Part shown: positions 18,165 through 27,181 of the stretch, in pieces
Layout of the letters: every line of letters begins with the position of its first letter
Numbering within the stretch: position 1 is the first letter of the stretch
Assembly (NCBI RefSeq): GCF_009906855.1
Contig: NZ_CP047650.1
Location: 4,278,001 to 4,342,000, forward strand
Origin: Xylophilus rhododendri
GTDB taxonomy: Bacteria > Pseudomonadota > Gammaproteobacteria > Burkholderiales > Burkholderiaceae_C
Reading direction: 5' to 3'
Length of the DNA stretch: 64,000 nt
Position numbers and translations under genes: made by a program
The notes under the pieces: model-generated
What the model was told of the DNA's origin: nothing
Seen by the model: only the letters and a program-made list of their open reading frames with translations
The model's database searches: none

Positions 18165-20864
18165 ATGTCCGACGCATCCGACGCGAACCAGGCTCCGGCC
18201 AAGAACACCGAGGCGCATCCTCTCGACGCGCTGACCGGCGGCGCGTTCTCCGCCCCCACGTCCGGCGAGCGCGCAGCGCGCGTGCGCGAATGGCTGGCCG
18301 GCAATCCCGCCGCCGAACAGATCCAGGAAGTCTTCAAGGAACTCAGCGTGCGCGACAAGGGCGCCGCCCGTGCCCTGCGTGAACGCCTGGACGAACTCAA
18401 GCGCGCCAAGGGCCAGGAAGCCATCGCTGCCGAATGGGCCGAAAAGGCCCAGGCGATGCTGGCCGCGCCCAAGCTCAACATCGCCGACGCCATGGCCTGG
18501 CAGCGCGACGCCGCCAAGGCCGGCGCGCCGCTCAGCCGCGAGCCGCTGGCGGGCCTGAAGACCCAGCTGGCCGAGCGCCTGCGCACCATCGAAGACCTGC
18601 AGCACCGGGTGCAGGTGCAGCGCGAAGCCGCCGTGCTGCTCTCGCAGCGCATCGACGTGCTCTCCACCAAGCCCTGGCGCGACGCCGCCACCGCGCTGGA
18701 CACCCTGCGCAACGACGTGGCGCACTGGCAGCAACAGGCCGAAGGCCTGATCGGCGACCCGAGCTGGGCCAGCGTGGAAGCGCGTTTCCCGCCGCTGCTC
18801 GAAGGCTCCAAGGCGCAATTGCTGGTCGTGTGGGACGCCTTCCAGGCCGCGCTCGCCCTGACCACCGCCGCCGCCGAAGACAGCAATGCGGCCCTGCCGC
18901 CGGTGCCCGTCTGGGCCGATGAGATCACCGTGGCCCGTGGCGGCACGCCGCTGTCGCAGCAGTCCGCGCAGCCGGAAGCCGCCGTCGCGGCAGCCCCCGC
19001 GCCGCGTGCACCGCGTGCGGTCGATCCGGCCCAGCGCGAGAAGGCCGAGGCCGCCGTGGGCGAAGCCCTGGCCAAGCTGGAGAAGGAAACCGCCGAAGGC
19101 CACGGCAAGGCCAGCGCCGGCGCCGCCGCCGCGCTGCGCGCCGTGCTGAAGGAACATGGCCGTCATGTGAGCGACGCCGTCGAGGCCCAGGTGCACACCG
19201 CGCTGACGGCCGCCGGCGAACTCGAAGGCTGGTCGCGCTGGCGTGCCGACCAGCTGCGCGAGGAACTGGTCAACAAGGCCGAAAGCCTGATCAAGCGCCC
19301 CGAAGGCCAGGCCCTGGGCGGCCGCAAGATGCAGGAAAGCCTGCGCCAGCTGCGCGAGGAATGGAAGAAGACCGACCAGACCGGCCCGGCCAACCACGCC
19401 CTGTGGAAGCGTTTCGACCACGCCTGCAACGAGGCCCACAAGGTCGTCGAGGCCTGGCTGGACAAGGTCAAGGCCGATGCCGCCGAACACCGCGGCGCCC
19501 GCCTGGCGCTGATCGAGGAACTCAAGGCCTGGGGCGCCGCGCAAGCCGGCACTTCCGACCTGAAGGGCCTGCAGCGCGGCCTGCACCAGTTCGCCGACCG
19601 CTGGCGCGATGCCGGCCACCTGAGCGAGAAGGCCTTCGCCGAAATCATGCCGCAGTGGAAGCAGGCCTTCGCCGCCGCCGCCACGCCGCTGGAGAACGCG
19701 CAGAAGGAAAGCATGGACCGCCGCCAGGCGCTGATCGAGGAAGCCGGCGTGCTGTCGGCCGCGCCGCAGCTGCGCATCGACGCGGTGCGTGCGCTGCAGC
19801 AGCGCTGGCAGGCCGAGGCGCAAGCCGTGCCGCTGGACCGCCGCCAGGAGCAGAAGCTCTGGGACGCCTTCCGCAAGCCGCTCGACGAAGCCTTCCAGCG
19901 CAAGGGCGCCGAGCGCGAGAAGTCGCAGGGTGCGGTGAGCGATCACGACCGTGCCGTGCTGCAGGCCTCCGACGCGCTGCGCGCGGCCAACGACAGCGGC
20001 GATGCCCAGCGCATCCGCCAGGCCATGGCCGAGCTGGACGCGGCCATCCGCGGCCAGAAGGCGGCCGTTGCCGCCGCGGCTTCGGCTGCATCCGCTCCTG
20101 GCGAGACCGCCGCGGCACCGGCGCCCGCTGAAGGTGAAGCCGCAGCGACCGGCGAGGCAGCTGCCGAAGGCGGCGAAACACCCGCAGCACCCACACCCAA
20201 GGCCCCGCCCAAGCCGGTCGTGGCCGTGCGCCGTGCCGACGACCGTCCGGGCGGCGTGCGCGCCGAGCCGGCCGCCGCCGGCCGTGGCGGCAAGTTCGGC
20301 AGCCGCGATGGTGGCCGGGACGGCGGCCGTCCGGGCGGCCGTGGCGACGACCGTGGCGCACGCCCCGGCCGTTTCGGCGACGCACCGCGCGAAGAGCGCG
20401 GCCCGCGCCTGGGCGACGCCGCCTTCCGTGCCCAGCGCGACGCGCTGGAGAACGCCCAGGCGGCCCTGCGCAAGCTGGCCGCACAGGCCCATGGCGAAGC
20501 GCTCACCCAGCTGCTGACCGCCTGGGAACAGCGCGACCCGGCCCAGCTGCCGAATGCCCAGGCCTTCGGCGGCCGCGTCACCCCCGCGGTGCGTGGTGCC
20601 TGGGCCCAGGCCCTGGGCAACAGCACGCCCAAGGCCGCGCCGTCGGAAGCCCTGCTGCGCCTGGAAATGGCCGCCGAAGTGCCGACCCCGGCCGAGCAGC
20701 TTTCCGAGCGCCGCATGCTGCAGCTGCAGCTGCTGACCCGCCGCAACGACCCCGCACCGGTGCAGACCTGGGGCGAGGATGCCGCCAAGGTGCTGGCCGG
20801 CCCGAGCGACGCGAACAGCGCCCGTCGCCTGCAGAACGCCCTGAAGGCGCTGCTGCGCAGCTGA
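18165..20864 (+). CDS. DUF349-domain protein with RGG-like insert
   Basis: An 899-residue cytoplasmic protein of unknown function. It is highly charged, largely helical and contains several DUF349 units, recognisable by repeated tryptophan-centred helices such as LREEWKKTDQTGPANHALW, ADRWRDAGHLSEKAF and QEQKLWDAFRKPLDEAF. Residues about 634-742 form an Ala/Pro-rich linker followed by an Arg/Gly-rich tract (RDGGRDGGRPGGRGDDRG) that suggests RNA or nucleic-acid contact. The ATG at 18165 has an acidic, polar N-terminus after it and no obvious ribosome site. The gene is followed by a strong two-way terminator shared with efp. DUF349 proteins are widespread in Burkholderiales, so this is a conserved gene without a named role. 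Confidence 0.85.
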   Translation: MSDASDANQAPAKNTEAHPLDALTGGAFSAPTSGERAARVREWLAGNPAAEQIQEVFKELSVRDKGAARALRERLDELKRAKGQEAIAAEWAEKAQAMLAAPKLNIADAMAWQRDAAKAGAPLSREPLAGLKTQLAERLRTIEDLQHRVQVQREAAVLLSQRIDVLSTKPWRDAATALDTLRNDVAHWQQQAEGLIGDPSWASVEARFPPLLEGSKAQLLVVWDAFQAALALTTAAAEDSNAALPPVPVWADEITVARGGTPLSQQSAQPEAAVAAAPAPRAPRAVDPAQREKAEAAVGEALAKLEKETAEGHGKASAGAAAALRAVLKEHGRHVSDAVEAQVHTALTAAGELEGWSRWRADQLREELVNKAESLIKRPEGQALGGRKMQESLRQLREEWKKTDQTGPANHALWKRFDHACNEAHKVVEAWLDKVKADAAEHRGARLALIEELKAWGAAQAGTSDLKGLQRGLHQFADRWRDAGHLSEKAFAEIMPQWKQAFAAAATPLENAQKESMDRRQALIEEAGVLSAAPQLRIDAVRALQQRWQAEAQAVPLDRRQEQKLWDAFRKPLDEAFQRKGAEREKSQGAVSDHDRAVLQASDALRAANDSGDAQRIRQAMAELDAAIRGQKAAVAAAASAASAPGETAAAPAPAEGEAAATGEAAAEGGETPAAPTPKAPPKPVVAVRRADDRPGGVRAEPAAAGRGGKFGSRDGGRDGGRPGGRGDDRGARPGRFGDAPREERGPRLGDAAFRAQRDALENAQAALRKLAAQAHGEALTQLLTAWEQRDPAQLPNAQAFGGRVTPAVRGAWAQALGNSTPKAAPSEALLRLEMAAEVPTPAEQLSERRMLQLQLLTRRNDPAPVQTWGEDAAKVLAGPSDANSARRLQNALKALLRS

Positions 20865-20897
20865 TGCGCTGGACATCCGGGCCTTCGGGCCCGGCCC

Positions 20898-20931
20898 AAA
20901 AAGAAAGGCTCCCTCGGGAGCCTTTCTTTTT
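20898..20931. terminator. Bidirectional intrinsic terminator between the DUF349 gene and efp
   Basis: A near-perfect 16-base stem with a TC loop. The stem has AAAAAGAAAGG on the left and CCTTTCTTTTT on the right, so each strand ends in a T tract. The genes converge here, so it can stop both transcripts. Confidence 0.92.
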
Positions 20932-20963
20932 GGGGGAACGCCCGGCAGAAGCCGGGACGGCCC

Positions 20964-21518
20964 TCAGACGCGCTTACGGTATTCGCCGGTGCGGGTGTCG
21001 ATTTCGATGCGGTCGCCTTGCGCGACGAACAGCGGCACCGGGATTTCGAAGCCGGTGGAGATCTTGGCGGGCTTCAACACCTTGCCGGACGTGTCGCCCT
21101 TGACGGCGGGTTCGGTCCAGGTGATCTCGCGCTCGACGCTGGTCGGCAGTTCCACCGAGATGGCCTTGCCGTCGTAGAACACCACTTCGACGGCCATGCC
21201 GTCTTCGAGGTAGTTCAGCGCGTCGCCCATGTTCTCGGCTTCGACTTCGTACTGGTTGAACTCGGTGTCCATGCAGACGTACATCGGATCGGCGAAGTAG
21301 GAGTAGGTGCACTCCTTCTTGTCCAGCACGATCTGGTCGATCTTGTCGTCGGCCTTGAAGACCACTTCGGTGTTGAAGTTGGCGATCAGGCTCTTCAACT
21401 TCATGCGCACGGTGGCGCTGTTGCGGCCGCCGCGGCTGTACTCGGTCTTCAGGACGACCATCGGATCCTTGCCGTGCATGATCACGTTGCCGGCGCGGAT
21501 TTCTTGAGCGATTTTCAT
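20964..21518 (-). CDS. efp: Elongation factor P, EarP-type (Arg32)
   Basis: EF-P binds between the P and E sites of stalled ribosomes and stimulates peptide bonds at polyproline stretches. The 184-residue protein begins [13 protein letters not shown] and has the three-domain EF-P layout. The tip loop reads SRGGRNSA, which places arginine, not lysine, at residue 32. Arg32 is the site rhamnosylated by EarP in betaproteobacteria and Pseudomonas. The earP gene is in this window but about 17 kb away. The ATG at 21516-21518 is chosen by homology; the open frame before it is noise. Confidence 0.97.
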   Translation of the reverse strand: MKIAQEIRAGNVIMHGKDPMVVLKTEYSRGGRNSATVRMKLKSLIANFNTEVVFKADDKIDQIVLDKKECTYSYFADPMYVCMDTEFNQYEVEAENMGDALNYLEDGMAVEVVFYDGKAISVELPTSVEREITWTEPAVKGDTSGKVLKPAKISTGFEIPVPLFVAQGDRIEIDTRTGEYRKRV

Positions 21519-21721
21519 AAAAGGCTTGTCTGGTGGTTGGCCGCGGGGCGCGGCGGGCCCTGGGTAACGGTTGCGGACGACGGCCGCGCGGATTGCGCAA
21601 AACCTCATCCGAACAGCGGGCGGTCGATTTCGAAAAGCCTACGATTTTAGCGTGCCTTCACGACCCCGGGGCATTTGAGGCAGACTTGCCGGCGTTTTCC
21701 GATGTTTCGCAGGGTGTGAAT

Positions 21722-22507
21722 TTGTCTTCCAACGTCAACGCAAAAATCGCCGCCGCTCTTGTCGAGGCGCGCCGCTCGGGCATTCCGGCCGACGACGGCA
21801 TCTGGTCCCAGACGGCTTTGTCCCAGGTGACCCAGGACGATATCTACCAGATCCACGACCGCGTCGCGGCCGAACTGGGCTGGACGCAGGACCCCGCCGC
21901 GCCCAGCCACTGGAAGGGCGGCGGCCCGGGCCCCGGCTCGGTGGCCGCCTTCTCGCTGCTGCCCCCACCCTGGGTGCGGCCCGCGCCCGGCCCCTTCCGC
22001 GCGCAGGACTTCAAGCGCCTGGCCATCGAGATCGAAGTCGCCTTCCGCCTGGCCCGCGACGTGGAGGCGGTGGACCTGGCCTCGCGCAGCGCGCACGACC
22101 CGGCCGCCTTCCTCGACGCCATGGCCGTCTCCATCGAACTGGTGGATTTCCGCTGGGCCAACACCGACCAGGCACCGGCCGCGCTGCGCAACGCGGACCT
22201 GCAATCCAACGGCGCGCTGGTGGTCGGCGACTGGGTGCCCATGCGTTCGGTGGACTGGTCGCAGCAGGTCGCCACGCTGGAGATCGACGGCGCGCCGGCC
22301 GGCCGCTGGCAGGGCAGCCATGCCGCGGGCGATCCGCTGTGGTTCGCGCCGCAGTGGCTGGAGCATGCGGTGCAGCGCCATGGCCGCCTGGCCGAGGGCA
22401 GCGTGCTGACCACCGGCTCCTGGTGCGGCATGGTCTGGCTGCCGGGCCGCGCCGAGGTGAAGGCGGTGTTCGAAGGGATCGGCGAAGCGCGCCTGACCCT
22501 GGTCTGA
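21722..22507 (+). CDS. Fumarylacetoacetate hydrolase / 2-keto-4-pentenoate hydratase family protein
   Basis: A 261-residue member of the FAH / MhpD-like fold. Seen are the helical N-terminal part, the segment PFRAQDFKRLAIEIEVAFRL with the acidic Glu pair that binds metal in this family, the SIELVDFRW block, SNGALVVGDW, and the C-terminal LPGRAEVKAVFEGIGEARLTL. It probably acts on a 2-keto or beta-diketo acid, but the substrate is not evident. The start is uncertain: TTG at 21722 has AGGG seven bases before it, while GTG at 21716 is too close to that site. The gene is divergent from efp and its stop lies next to the glycosyltransferase stop. Confidence 0.75.
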   Translation: MSSNVNAKIAAALVEARRSGIPADDGIWSQTALSQVTQDDIYQIHDRVAAELGWTQDPAAPSHWKGGGPGPGSVAAFSLLPPPWVRPAPGPFRAQDFKRLAIEIEVAFRLARDVEAVDLASRSAHDPAAFLDAMAVSIELVDFRWANTDQAPAALRNADLQSNGALVVGDWVPMRSVDWSQQVATLEIDGAPAGRWQGSHAAGDPLWFAPQWLEHAVQRHGRLAEGSVLTTGSWCGMVWLPGRAEVKAVFEGIGEARLTLV

Positions 22508-22508
22508 A

Positions 22509-23762
22509 TCAGGCGGCCGGCCGCGCCAGGCCGCCGAACTCGGCTTCGGCGCTGCGCTCGGCGGCGGTGATGACGCCGTGCAGCACGCCCTCGAAGCGGG
22601 CCAGCACGCCGTCCCAGCCCAGCGCCTGGGCGGTGGCGAAGGCGGCCCGGCCCAGGCGCTGGCGCTGCTCGGCATCGCCGGCCAGCAAACGCGAGGCGGC
22701 CACGAAGGCATCGACATCGCCCGCTGCAGCCAGCAGGCCGTTGTGGCCGCTGTGCACCAGCTGCGCGGCGGCGGCGTGGTCGAAGGCCACCAGCGGCAGG
22801 CCGCTGGCCATGGCCTCGGTGGTGACGTTGCCGAAGGTCTCGGTGAGGCTGGGGAACAGGAACAGGTCGACCGAGGCGTAGTGCGCCGCCAGGTCCTCGC
22901 CGCGCCGCTGGCCGGCGAAGAGGGCGTCCGGGCAGCGCGCCTGCAGCTCGGCGCGCATGGGGCCGTCGCCCACCAGCAGCAGGAGGGCGCGCGGCATGTC
23001 CCGCCTCAGGGCTTCGAAGGCGGTGAGCAGGGTGCCCAGGTTCTTTTCCTGCGCCAGCCGGCCGACATAGCCGACCAGCAGGTCCTGTTCGTTCAGCCCC
23101 CACGATTCACGCAGCGCGGCGCTGCGGCGCGAGGGATGGAAGAGCTCCGTATCGACCCCGCGGCTGACCACCGTCAGCTTCTGGAAGCCGTCGGCCTGCA
23201 GCTCGCGCCGCAGCGCATCGGTGGGCACCATGGTGCAGGCGCAGCGGTTATGGAACTTGCGCAGGTAACCCATGATGGGTTTGCGCAGCCAGCCCAGCCC
23301 GTAGTGGGTGCTGTAGGCGTGGAAATTGGTGCGGAAATCCGAGCACACCGGCAGCTTCAAATGCAGCGCGGCCTGCAGCGCCGACCAGCCCAGCGCGCCT
23401 TCGGTGGCGATGTGCACCACGTCCGGCCGGCGGCGCGACCACAGCTGCACCAGCGCGCGTTTGGAAGGCACACCCATGCGCAGGTCCGGGTAGCGCGGGA
23501 TCGGCAGGCTGCGCAGCAGCACCTCGTCGTAGCGGGCCTGGCGCGCGGCGGCGTCGAGCCGGTCCTGGCGCGGGCGGATCAGCTGCACCTCGTGGTGGCG
23601 CGCATGCATGCCCTGCACGATGCGGGCGACGGTGGTGGCCACGCCGTTGACTTCGGGCGGATAGGTCTCGCTCACGAAGGCGATGCGCAGGCTGCGCTGC
23701 GCCGCGGGGAAGTGGTCGATGAGGAGGCCGTCGGATGCGAGGGCGTGGGGCATGGCCTGCAT
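22509..23762 (-). CDS. GT4-family glycosyltransferase
   Basis: A retaining glycosyltransferase of GT-B fold, about 417 residues. The N-terminal Rossmann half begins LRIAFVSETYPPEVNGVA, the typical start of MgtA-like and mannosyltransferase-like members, and continues with VVHIATEGALGWSALQAA and FRTNFHAYSTHYG. The C-terminal donor half has GYVGRLAQEKNL, VGDGPMRAEL and the ETFGNVTTEAMASGLPLVAFD motif with the E-x7-E element. It probably moves a sugar to a lipid acceptor. PlcP-like phosphatases often occur with GT4 lipid glycosyltransferases, and one lies 6 kb away here. The start is uncertain: ATGs at 23762, 23753 and 23852 are all in frame and none has a clear ribosome site. Confidence 0.85.
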   Translation of the reverse strand: MQAMPHALASDGLLIDHFPAAQRSLRIAFVSETYPPEVNGVATTVARIVQGMHARHHEVQLIRPRQDRLDAAARQARYDEVLLRSLPIPRYPDLRMGVPSKRALVQLWSRRRPDVVHIATEGALGWSALQAALHLKLPVCSDFRTNFHAYSTHYGLGWLRKPIMGYLRKFHNRCACTMVPTDALRRELQADGFQKLTVVSRGVDTELFHPSRRSAALRESWGLNEQDLLVGYVGRLAQEKNLGTLLTAFEALRRDMPRALLLLVGDGPMRAELQARCPDALFAGQRRGEDLAAHYASVDLFLFPSLTETFGNVTTEAMASGLPLVAFDHAAAAQLVHSGHNGLLAAAGDVDAFVAASRLLAGDAEQRQRLGRAAFATAQALGWDGVLARFEGVLHGVITAAERSAEAEFGGLARPAA

Positions 23763-23904
23763 GCTGAACGGCTTGTGCAACAGATTGGTGACACCGCACT
23801 GCATGAACCGACACGCGGCCGTCACGGCTTTTTCATGCGTGCTGGCCATCATCCCGTCACGCCGGCCACGCCGGCCGGCGGCCCAACCATCACAGAGGTG
23901 CGCC

Positions 23905-24531
23905 GTGAAAGATTTCCTGCAGACCGTCGAGGTCCAGCGCTGGGACGACCATCGCTTCTATCACCACAGCCGGATCAACCAGAGCCTGCACTTCCTGAGT
24001 GCCGTCTGTTTCGTGATCGCCTACGGCATGCTTTTCGTAGAGCCCGCCTGGGCCGCGCTGCTGGCCTGGGGTGTGTCGATGACGACACGCCAGGCCGGCC
24101 ATTTCTTCTTCGAGCCGCGCGGCTACGACCATGTCAACGACGCCAGCGATGCGCACAAGGAAGCCATCAAGGTGGGCTACAACATCCGCCGCAAGATCGT
24201 GCTGTTGGCGGTGTGGGCGGCCATTCCGGTGCTGCTGTGGCTGCAGCCCTCGGTCTTCGGCCTGATCGAGCCGTCCACCGACTTCATGGGCTATGCGCAC
24301 GACCTGGGCATCGCCTGGCTGGCGCTGGGCGCGGGCGGGCTGGTGTTCCGGGTGCTGCAGCTGTGCTTCACCCAGAGCGTGATGACCGGCCTGGCCTGGG
24401 GCTACAAGATCATCACCGACCCCTTCCACGACATCAAGATGTACCACCGCGCGCCCCTGTGGCTGCTGCGTGGGCAGCTGATCGACCCGATGGACCATGT
24501 GTCGCATGCCACGCATGCGCGGCATGGCTGA
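23905..24531 (+). CDS. Small membrane protein, Mpo1/DUF962-like
   Basis: A 208-residue protein with about four hydrophobic segments (near residues 31-50, 51-64, 95-115 and 130-150). Conserved-looking polar motifs lie at the membrane edges: HHSRINQSLHFL before the first segment and RQAGHFFFEPRGYDH after the second. This layout, with a histidine/asparagine motif, then two helices, then a GH-x2-FE motif, resembles Mpo1/DUF962 proteins, iron-dependent enzymes that remove a carbon from 2-hydroxy fatty acids in yeast. The match is by eye and weak. The GTG at 23905 follows GAGGTGCGCC, a good ribosome site. The gene is divergent from the GT4 gene and converges on the aminotransferase. Confidence 0.65.
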   Translation: MKDFLQTVEVQRWDDHRFYHHSRINQSLHFLSAVCFVIAYGMLFVEPAWAALLAWGVSMTTRQAGHFFFEPRGYDHVNDASDAHKEAIKVGYNIRRKIVLLAVWAAIPVLLWLQPSVFGLIEPSTDFMGYAHDLGIAWLALGAGGLVFRVLQLCFTQSVMTGLAWGYKIITDPFHDIKMYHRAPLWLLRGQLIDPMDHVSHATHARHG

Positions 24532-24541
24532 GGCTTTTTCT

Positions 24542-26191
24542 TCAGAAGATCTCGCCGAGCATCTCGCGCAGCAACTTGCGGCGGATGCCGCGGTTGCTGG
24601 ACTGCCCGTCCTGCCACCACCAGCCGTCCTCCTGCATGCGGGTGGCGGCGGCGACGAAACGCTGCAGCACGGCTTCGAAGTCTTCGTCGCGGTAGTTCAG
24701 GCTGAAGATCAGCCGGCCGGTGCCGACCCAGCTCAGGGCCAGGCCCTGCTCGCGCAGGTAGTACTGCAGCATCCAGTTGTAGCGCGAGGGGGCGGTGTAG
24801 AGCACGGTCCAGACGCTGGACATGTTCGCCACCTGCAGCGGCAGGCCGGCCGCCTGCATCGCCTGGTTGAAGCGCGTGGCGCGCGCGTCCCAGCGCTCGT
24901 CCAGGCCTTGGTAGACGGCCTGGATCTCCGGGCGCTGCAGCCGGTCGAGGAAGGCCTTCATCGCACCCATCACATAGGGGTGGGCGTTGAAGGTGCCGCG
25001 GGCGAAGCAGATGTCGGCCGGGCGGTTCTCGCGGTAGCGCTTCATCAGCGTGGCGCAGCCGCAGACCACGCCCACCGGCAGGCCGCCGCCCAGTGTCTTG
25101 CCGTAGGTGACCATGTCGGCCTGCACGCCGAAATATTCCTGCGCGCCGCCGGCCGCCAGCCGGAAACCCAGGAAGACCTCGTCGAAGATCAGCACGATGC
25201 CGCGCTCGGTGCACACGGCACGCAGGCGCTTCAACCAGTCGGTGTAGGCCGCGCGGTCGAAGCCGGCGCGGCGGCTGCTGTCGAGCAGGGCCGAGTCGCC
25301 CGGCGCGCCGATGTTGGGATGCAGGGCCTGCAGCGGATTGACCAGCACGCAGGCGATGTCGCGCCGGGTGCGCAGCACCTGCAGGCTGCGTTCGGACATG
25401 TCCTGCAGCGTGTAGGTCTCGCGCGGCGGCAGCGGGTTGCCGGGGCCGGGCTGCACGTCCTCCCACCAGCCGTGGTAGGCGCCGCAGAAGCGCACCAGGT
25501 GCTTGCGCCGGGTGTGATACCGGGCCAGGCGCACGGCCTGCATCACCGCCTCGGTGCCGGACATGTGGAAGGACACCTCGTCCAGGCCGGACAGGGCCTT
25601 GAGCCGCTCCACGTTCTCCAGCACGCAGGGGTGCAGCATGCCCAGCACGGGGCCGAGCGGCTGGGCGGTCCGGGCGCCTTCGGCGATGCACTCGCGGTAG
25701 AAGTCCACGCCGAAGACGTTGACGCCGTAGGAGCCGGTCAGGTCGTAGAAACGCTGGCCGTCTAGGTCTTCCACCATCACGCCGCTGGAAGCCGACACGA
25801 AGCTGCTGCTGGGCAGGTGCTGGCGCAGGTAGGGGCTGTACTGGAAGGGCACGCGGTAGCTGCCGGTGAACTGCAGGTCCGAGATGCCGGCGCGCGCCTC
25901 GCGTGTCATCGCGATGCTCTTCTTGTGGCGTTCGCCCAGCACGGCCGACAGCCGGCCCAGGCCCTGGCGGCGCAGCTGCTGCACATCGGCCGGTGCGTCG
26001 TCGGAGGCGAAGAAGCCCTGTTCGTCATAGGCATAGCCCGGAATCCAGCAGGCCAGGCGCTTGGCCATGCGCGAATGGCCGCCCAGCGAGCGGTGCTTGG
26101 CCTGCGACAGCTGCAGCCGCCGATGCGCGGCCGGCAGGGTCCAGGCCAGCGCGGCCAGGGCGACGGCGGAAAGCGCGAATGTTTCGTTCAT
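24542..26191 (-). CDS. Membrane-anchored class III aminotransferase
   Basis: A 549-residue PLP enzyme of the class III (ornithine / glutamate-1-semialdehyde) aminotransferase group. One N-terminal hydrophobic helix (FALSAVALAALAWTLPA, near residues 5-21) suggests a membrane anchor, and about 100 more residues precede the fold. Motifs are SGTEAVMQAVRLAR for cofactor phosphate, GAYHGWWEDV, LIFDEVFLGFRLA with the cofactor-contacting aspartate, and TYGKTLGGG with the PLP lysine near residue 364. The substrate is unknown. The anchor and the neighbouring lipid genes suggest a lipid-linked keto or amino group. The ATG at 26191 is divergent from psd, with 60 bases between the two starts. Confidence 0.85.
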   Translation of the reverse strand: MNETFALSAVALAALAWTLPAAHRRLQLSQAKHRSLGGHSRMAKRLACWIPGYAYDEQGFFASDDAPADVQQLRRQGLGRLSAVLGERHKKSIAMTREARAGISDLQFTGSYRVPFQYSPYLRQHLPSSSFVSASSGVMVEDLDGQRFYDLTGSYGVNVFGVDFYRECIAEGARTAQPLGPVLGMLHPCVLENVERLKALSGLDEVSFHMSGTEAVMQAVRLARYHTRRKHLVRFCGAYHGWWEDVQPGPGNPLPPRETYTLQDMSERSLQVLRTRRDIACVLVNPLQALHPNIGAPGDSALLDSSRRAGFDRAAYTDWLKRLRAVCTERGIVLIFDEVFLGFRLAAGGAQEYFGVQADMVTYGKTLGGGLPVGVVCGCATLMKRYRENRPADICFARGTFNAHPYVMGAMKAFLDRLQRPEIQAVYQGLDERWDARATRFNQAMQAAGLPLQVANMSSVWTVLYTAPSRYNWMLQYYLREQGLALSWVGTGRLIFSLNYRDEDFEAVLQRFVAAATRMQEDGWWWQDGQSSNRGIRRKLLREMLGEIF

Positions 26192-26251
26192 GGATGCGGC
26201 TTTTTGAGAGTGGCATCCGACATGTACCAAAGCTGATTGACAGGCTCGTGA

Positions 26252-27181
26252 ATGAAAGCTCTCCAGAAGATTCTTCAGCAGGAAGACCTCAACTTCCTGC
26301 TCACCAACCGGGTGCCCCGGCTGCTGCTGACCCGCTGGATGGGCTGGTTCAGCCAGATCCGCAATCCGCTGGTCTGCCGGGTGTCGATCGCGGTGTGGCG
26401 CGTGTTCGCCCAGCTCGACCTGAGCGATGCGAAGCGGCGGGACTTCGCCAGCCTGCACGAATGCTTCACCCGCGAACTGAAGCCCGGTGCCCGGCCGATC
26501 GTGCCGGACCCGGATGTGCTCAGCAGCCCCTGCGACGCCATCGTCGGCGCCTGCGGTGCGGTGGAGGGCCGGCAGGTCTTCCAGGCCAAGGGCTTTCCGT
26601 ATGCGATGCAGGACCTGTTCGGTGCCAGCCAGGACAGCCGTGTCTTCGAGGACGGCGTCTTCATCACCCTGCGGCTGACGTCCAGCATGTACCACCGCTT
26701 CCACGCGCCGGCCGATTGCCGGGTCGATCATGTGACCTTCATCCACGGCGACACCTGGAACGTCAACCCCATCGCCCTGGCCCGGGTGGAGCGCCTCTTC
26801 TGCCGCAACGAACGCGCCGTGCTGCGCGCCCGCACCACCCGCGGCGGCCATCCCCTGGCCATCGTGCCGGTGGCCGCCATCCTGGTGGCCAGCCTGCGCC
26901 TGCATTTCACCGACCTGCTGCTGCACCAGCGCTACCGCGGGCCCAACGAGATCCCCTGCGACGCCGCCTTCACCAAGGGCCAGGAGATGGGCTGGTTCCA
27001 GCACGGCTCCACCATCATCGTGTTCGCGCCGCGCGGCTTCGAGCTGTGCGAGGGCATCGCGCCCGGCACCCAGGTCCGAATGGGCCAGGCCCTGCTGAAG
27101 ATGCCCGTGTCCGCGGATGACAGTGTCATGGCCGGGTCATCCACGCAGGCAATGCTGGCCGTCCATGAGGCGCAAGCTTGA
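26252..27181 (+). CDS. psd: Phosphatidylserine decarboxylase
   Basis: Converts phosphatidylserine to phosphatidylethanolamine at the inner membrane, using a pyruvoyl group made by self-cleavage. The protein has 309 residues. Seen are FASLHECFTRELKPGARPI, the SSPCDAIVGACG segment, MYHRFHAP with the catalytic histidine region, IHGDTWNVNP, and near the C-terminus HGST (residues 251-254), where Ser253 should become the pyruvoyl. The usual form of this motif is LGST, so the first position differs. The ATG at 26252 opens the gene. Its last 17 bases overlap the downstream glycosyltransferase, which implies coupled translation. Confidence 0.95.
   Translation: MKALQKILQQEDLNFLLTNRVPRLLLTRWMGWFSQIRNPLVCRVSIAVWRVFAQLDLSDAKRRDFASLHECFTRELKPGARPIVPDPDVLSSPCDAIVGACGAVEGRQVFQAKGFPYAMQDLFGASQDSRVFEDGVFITLRLTSSMYHRFHAPADCRVDHVTFIHGDTWNVNPIALARVERLFCRNERAVLRARTTRGGHPLAIVPVAAILVASLRLHFTDLLLHQRYRGPNEIPCDAAFTKGQEMGWFQHGSTIIVFAPRGFELCEGIAPGTQVRMGQALLKMPVSADDSVMAGSSTQAMLAVHEAQA

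Noticed and set aside
18018..20876. A 952-codon minus-strand frame opposite the DUF349 gene
   Set aside because: High-GC codon bias keeps the antisense frame open. The product is Gln/Gly/Leu-rich noise with no motif.
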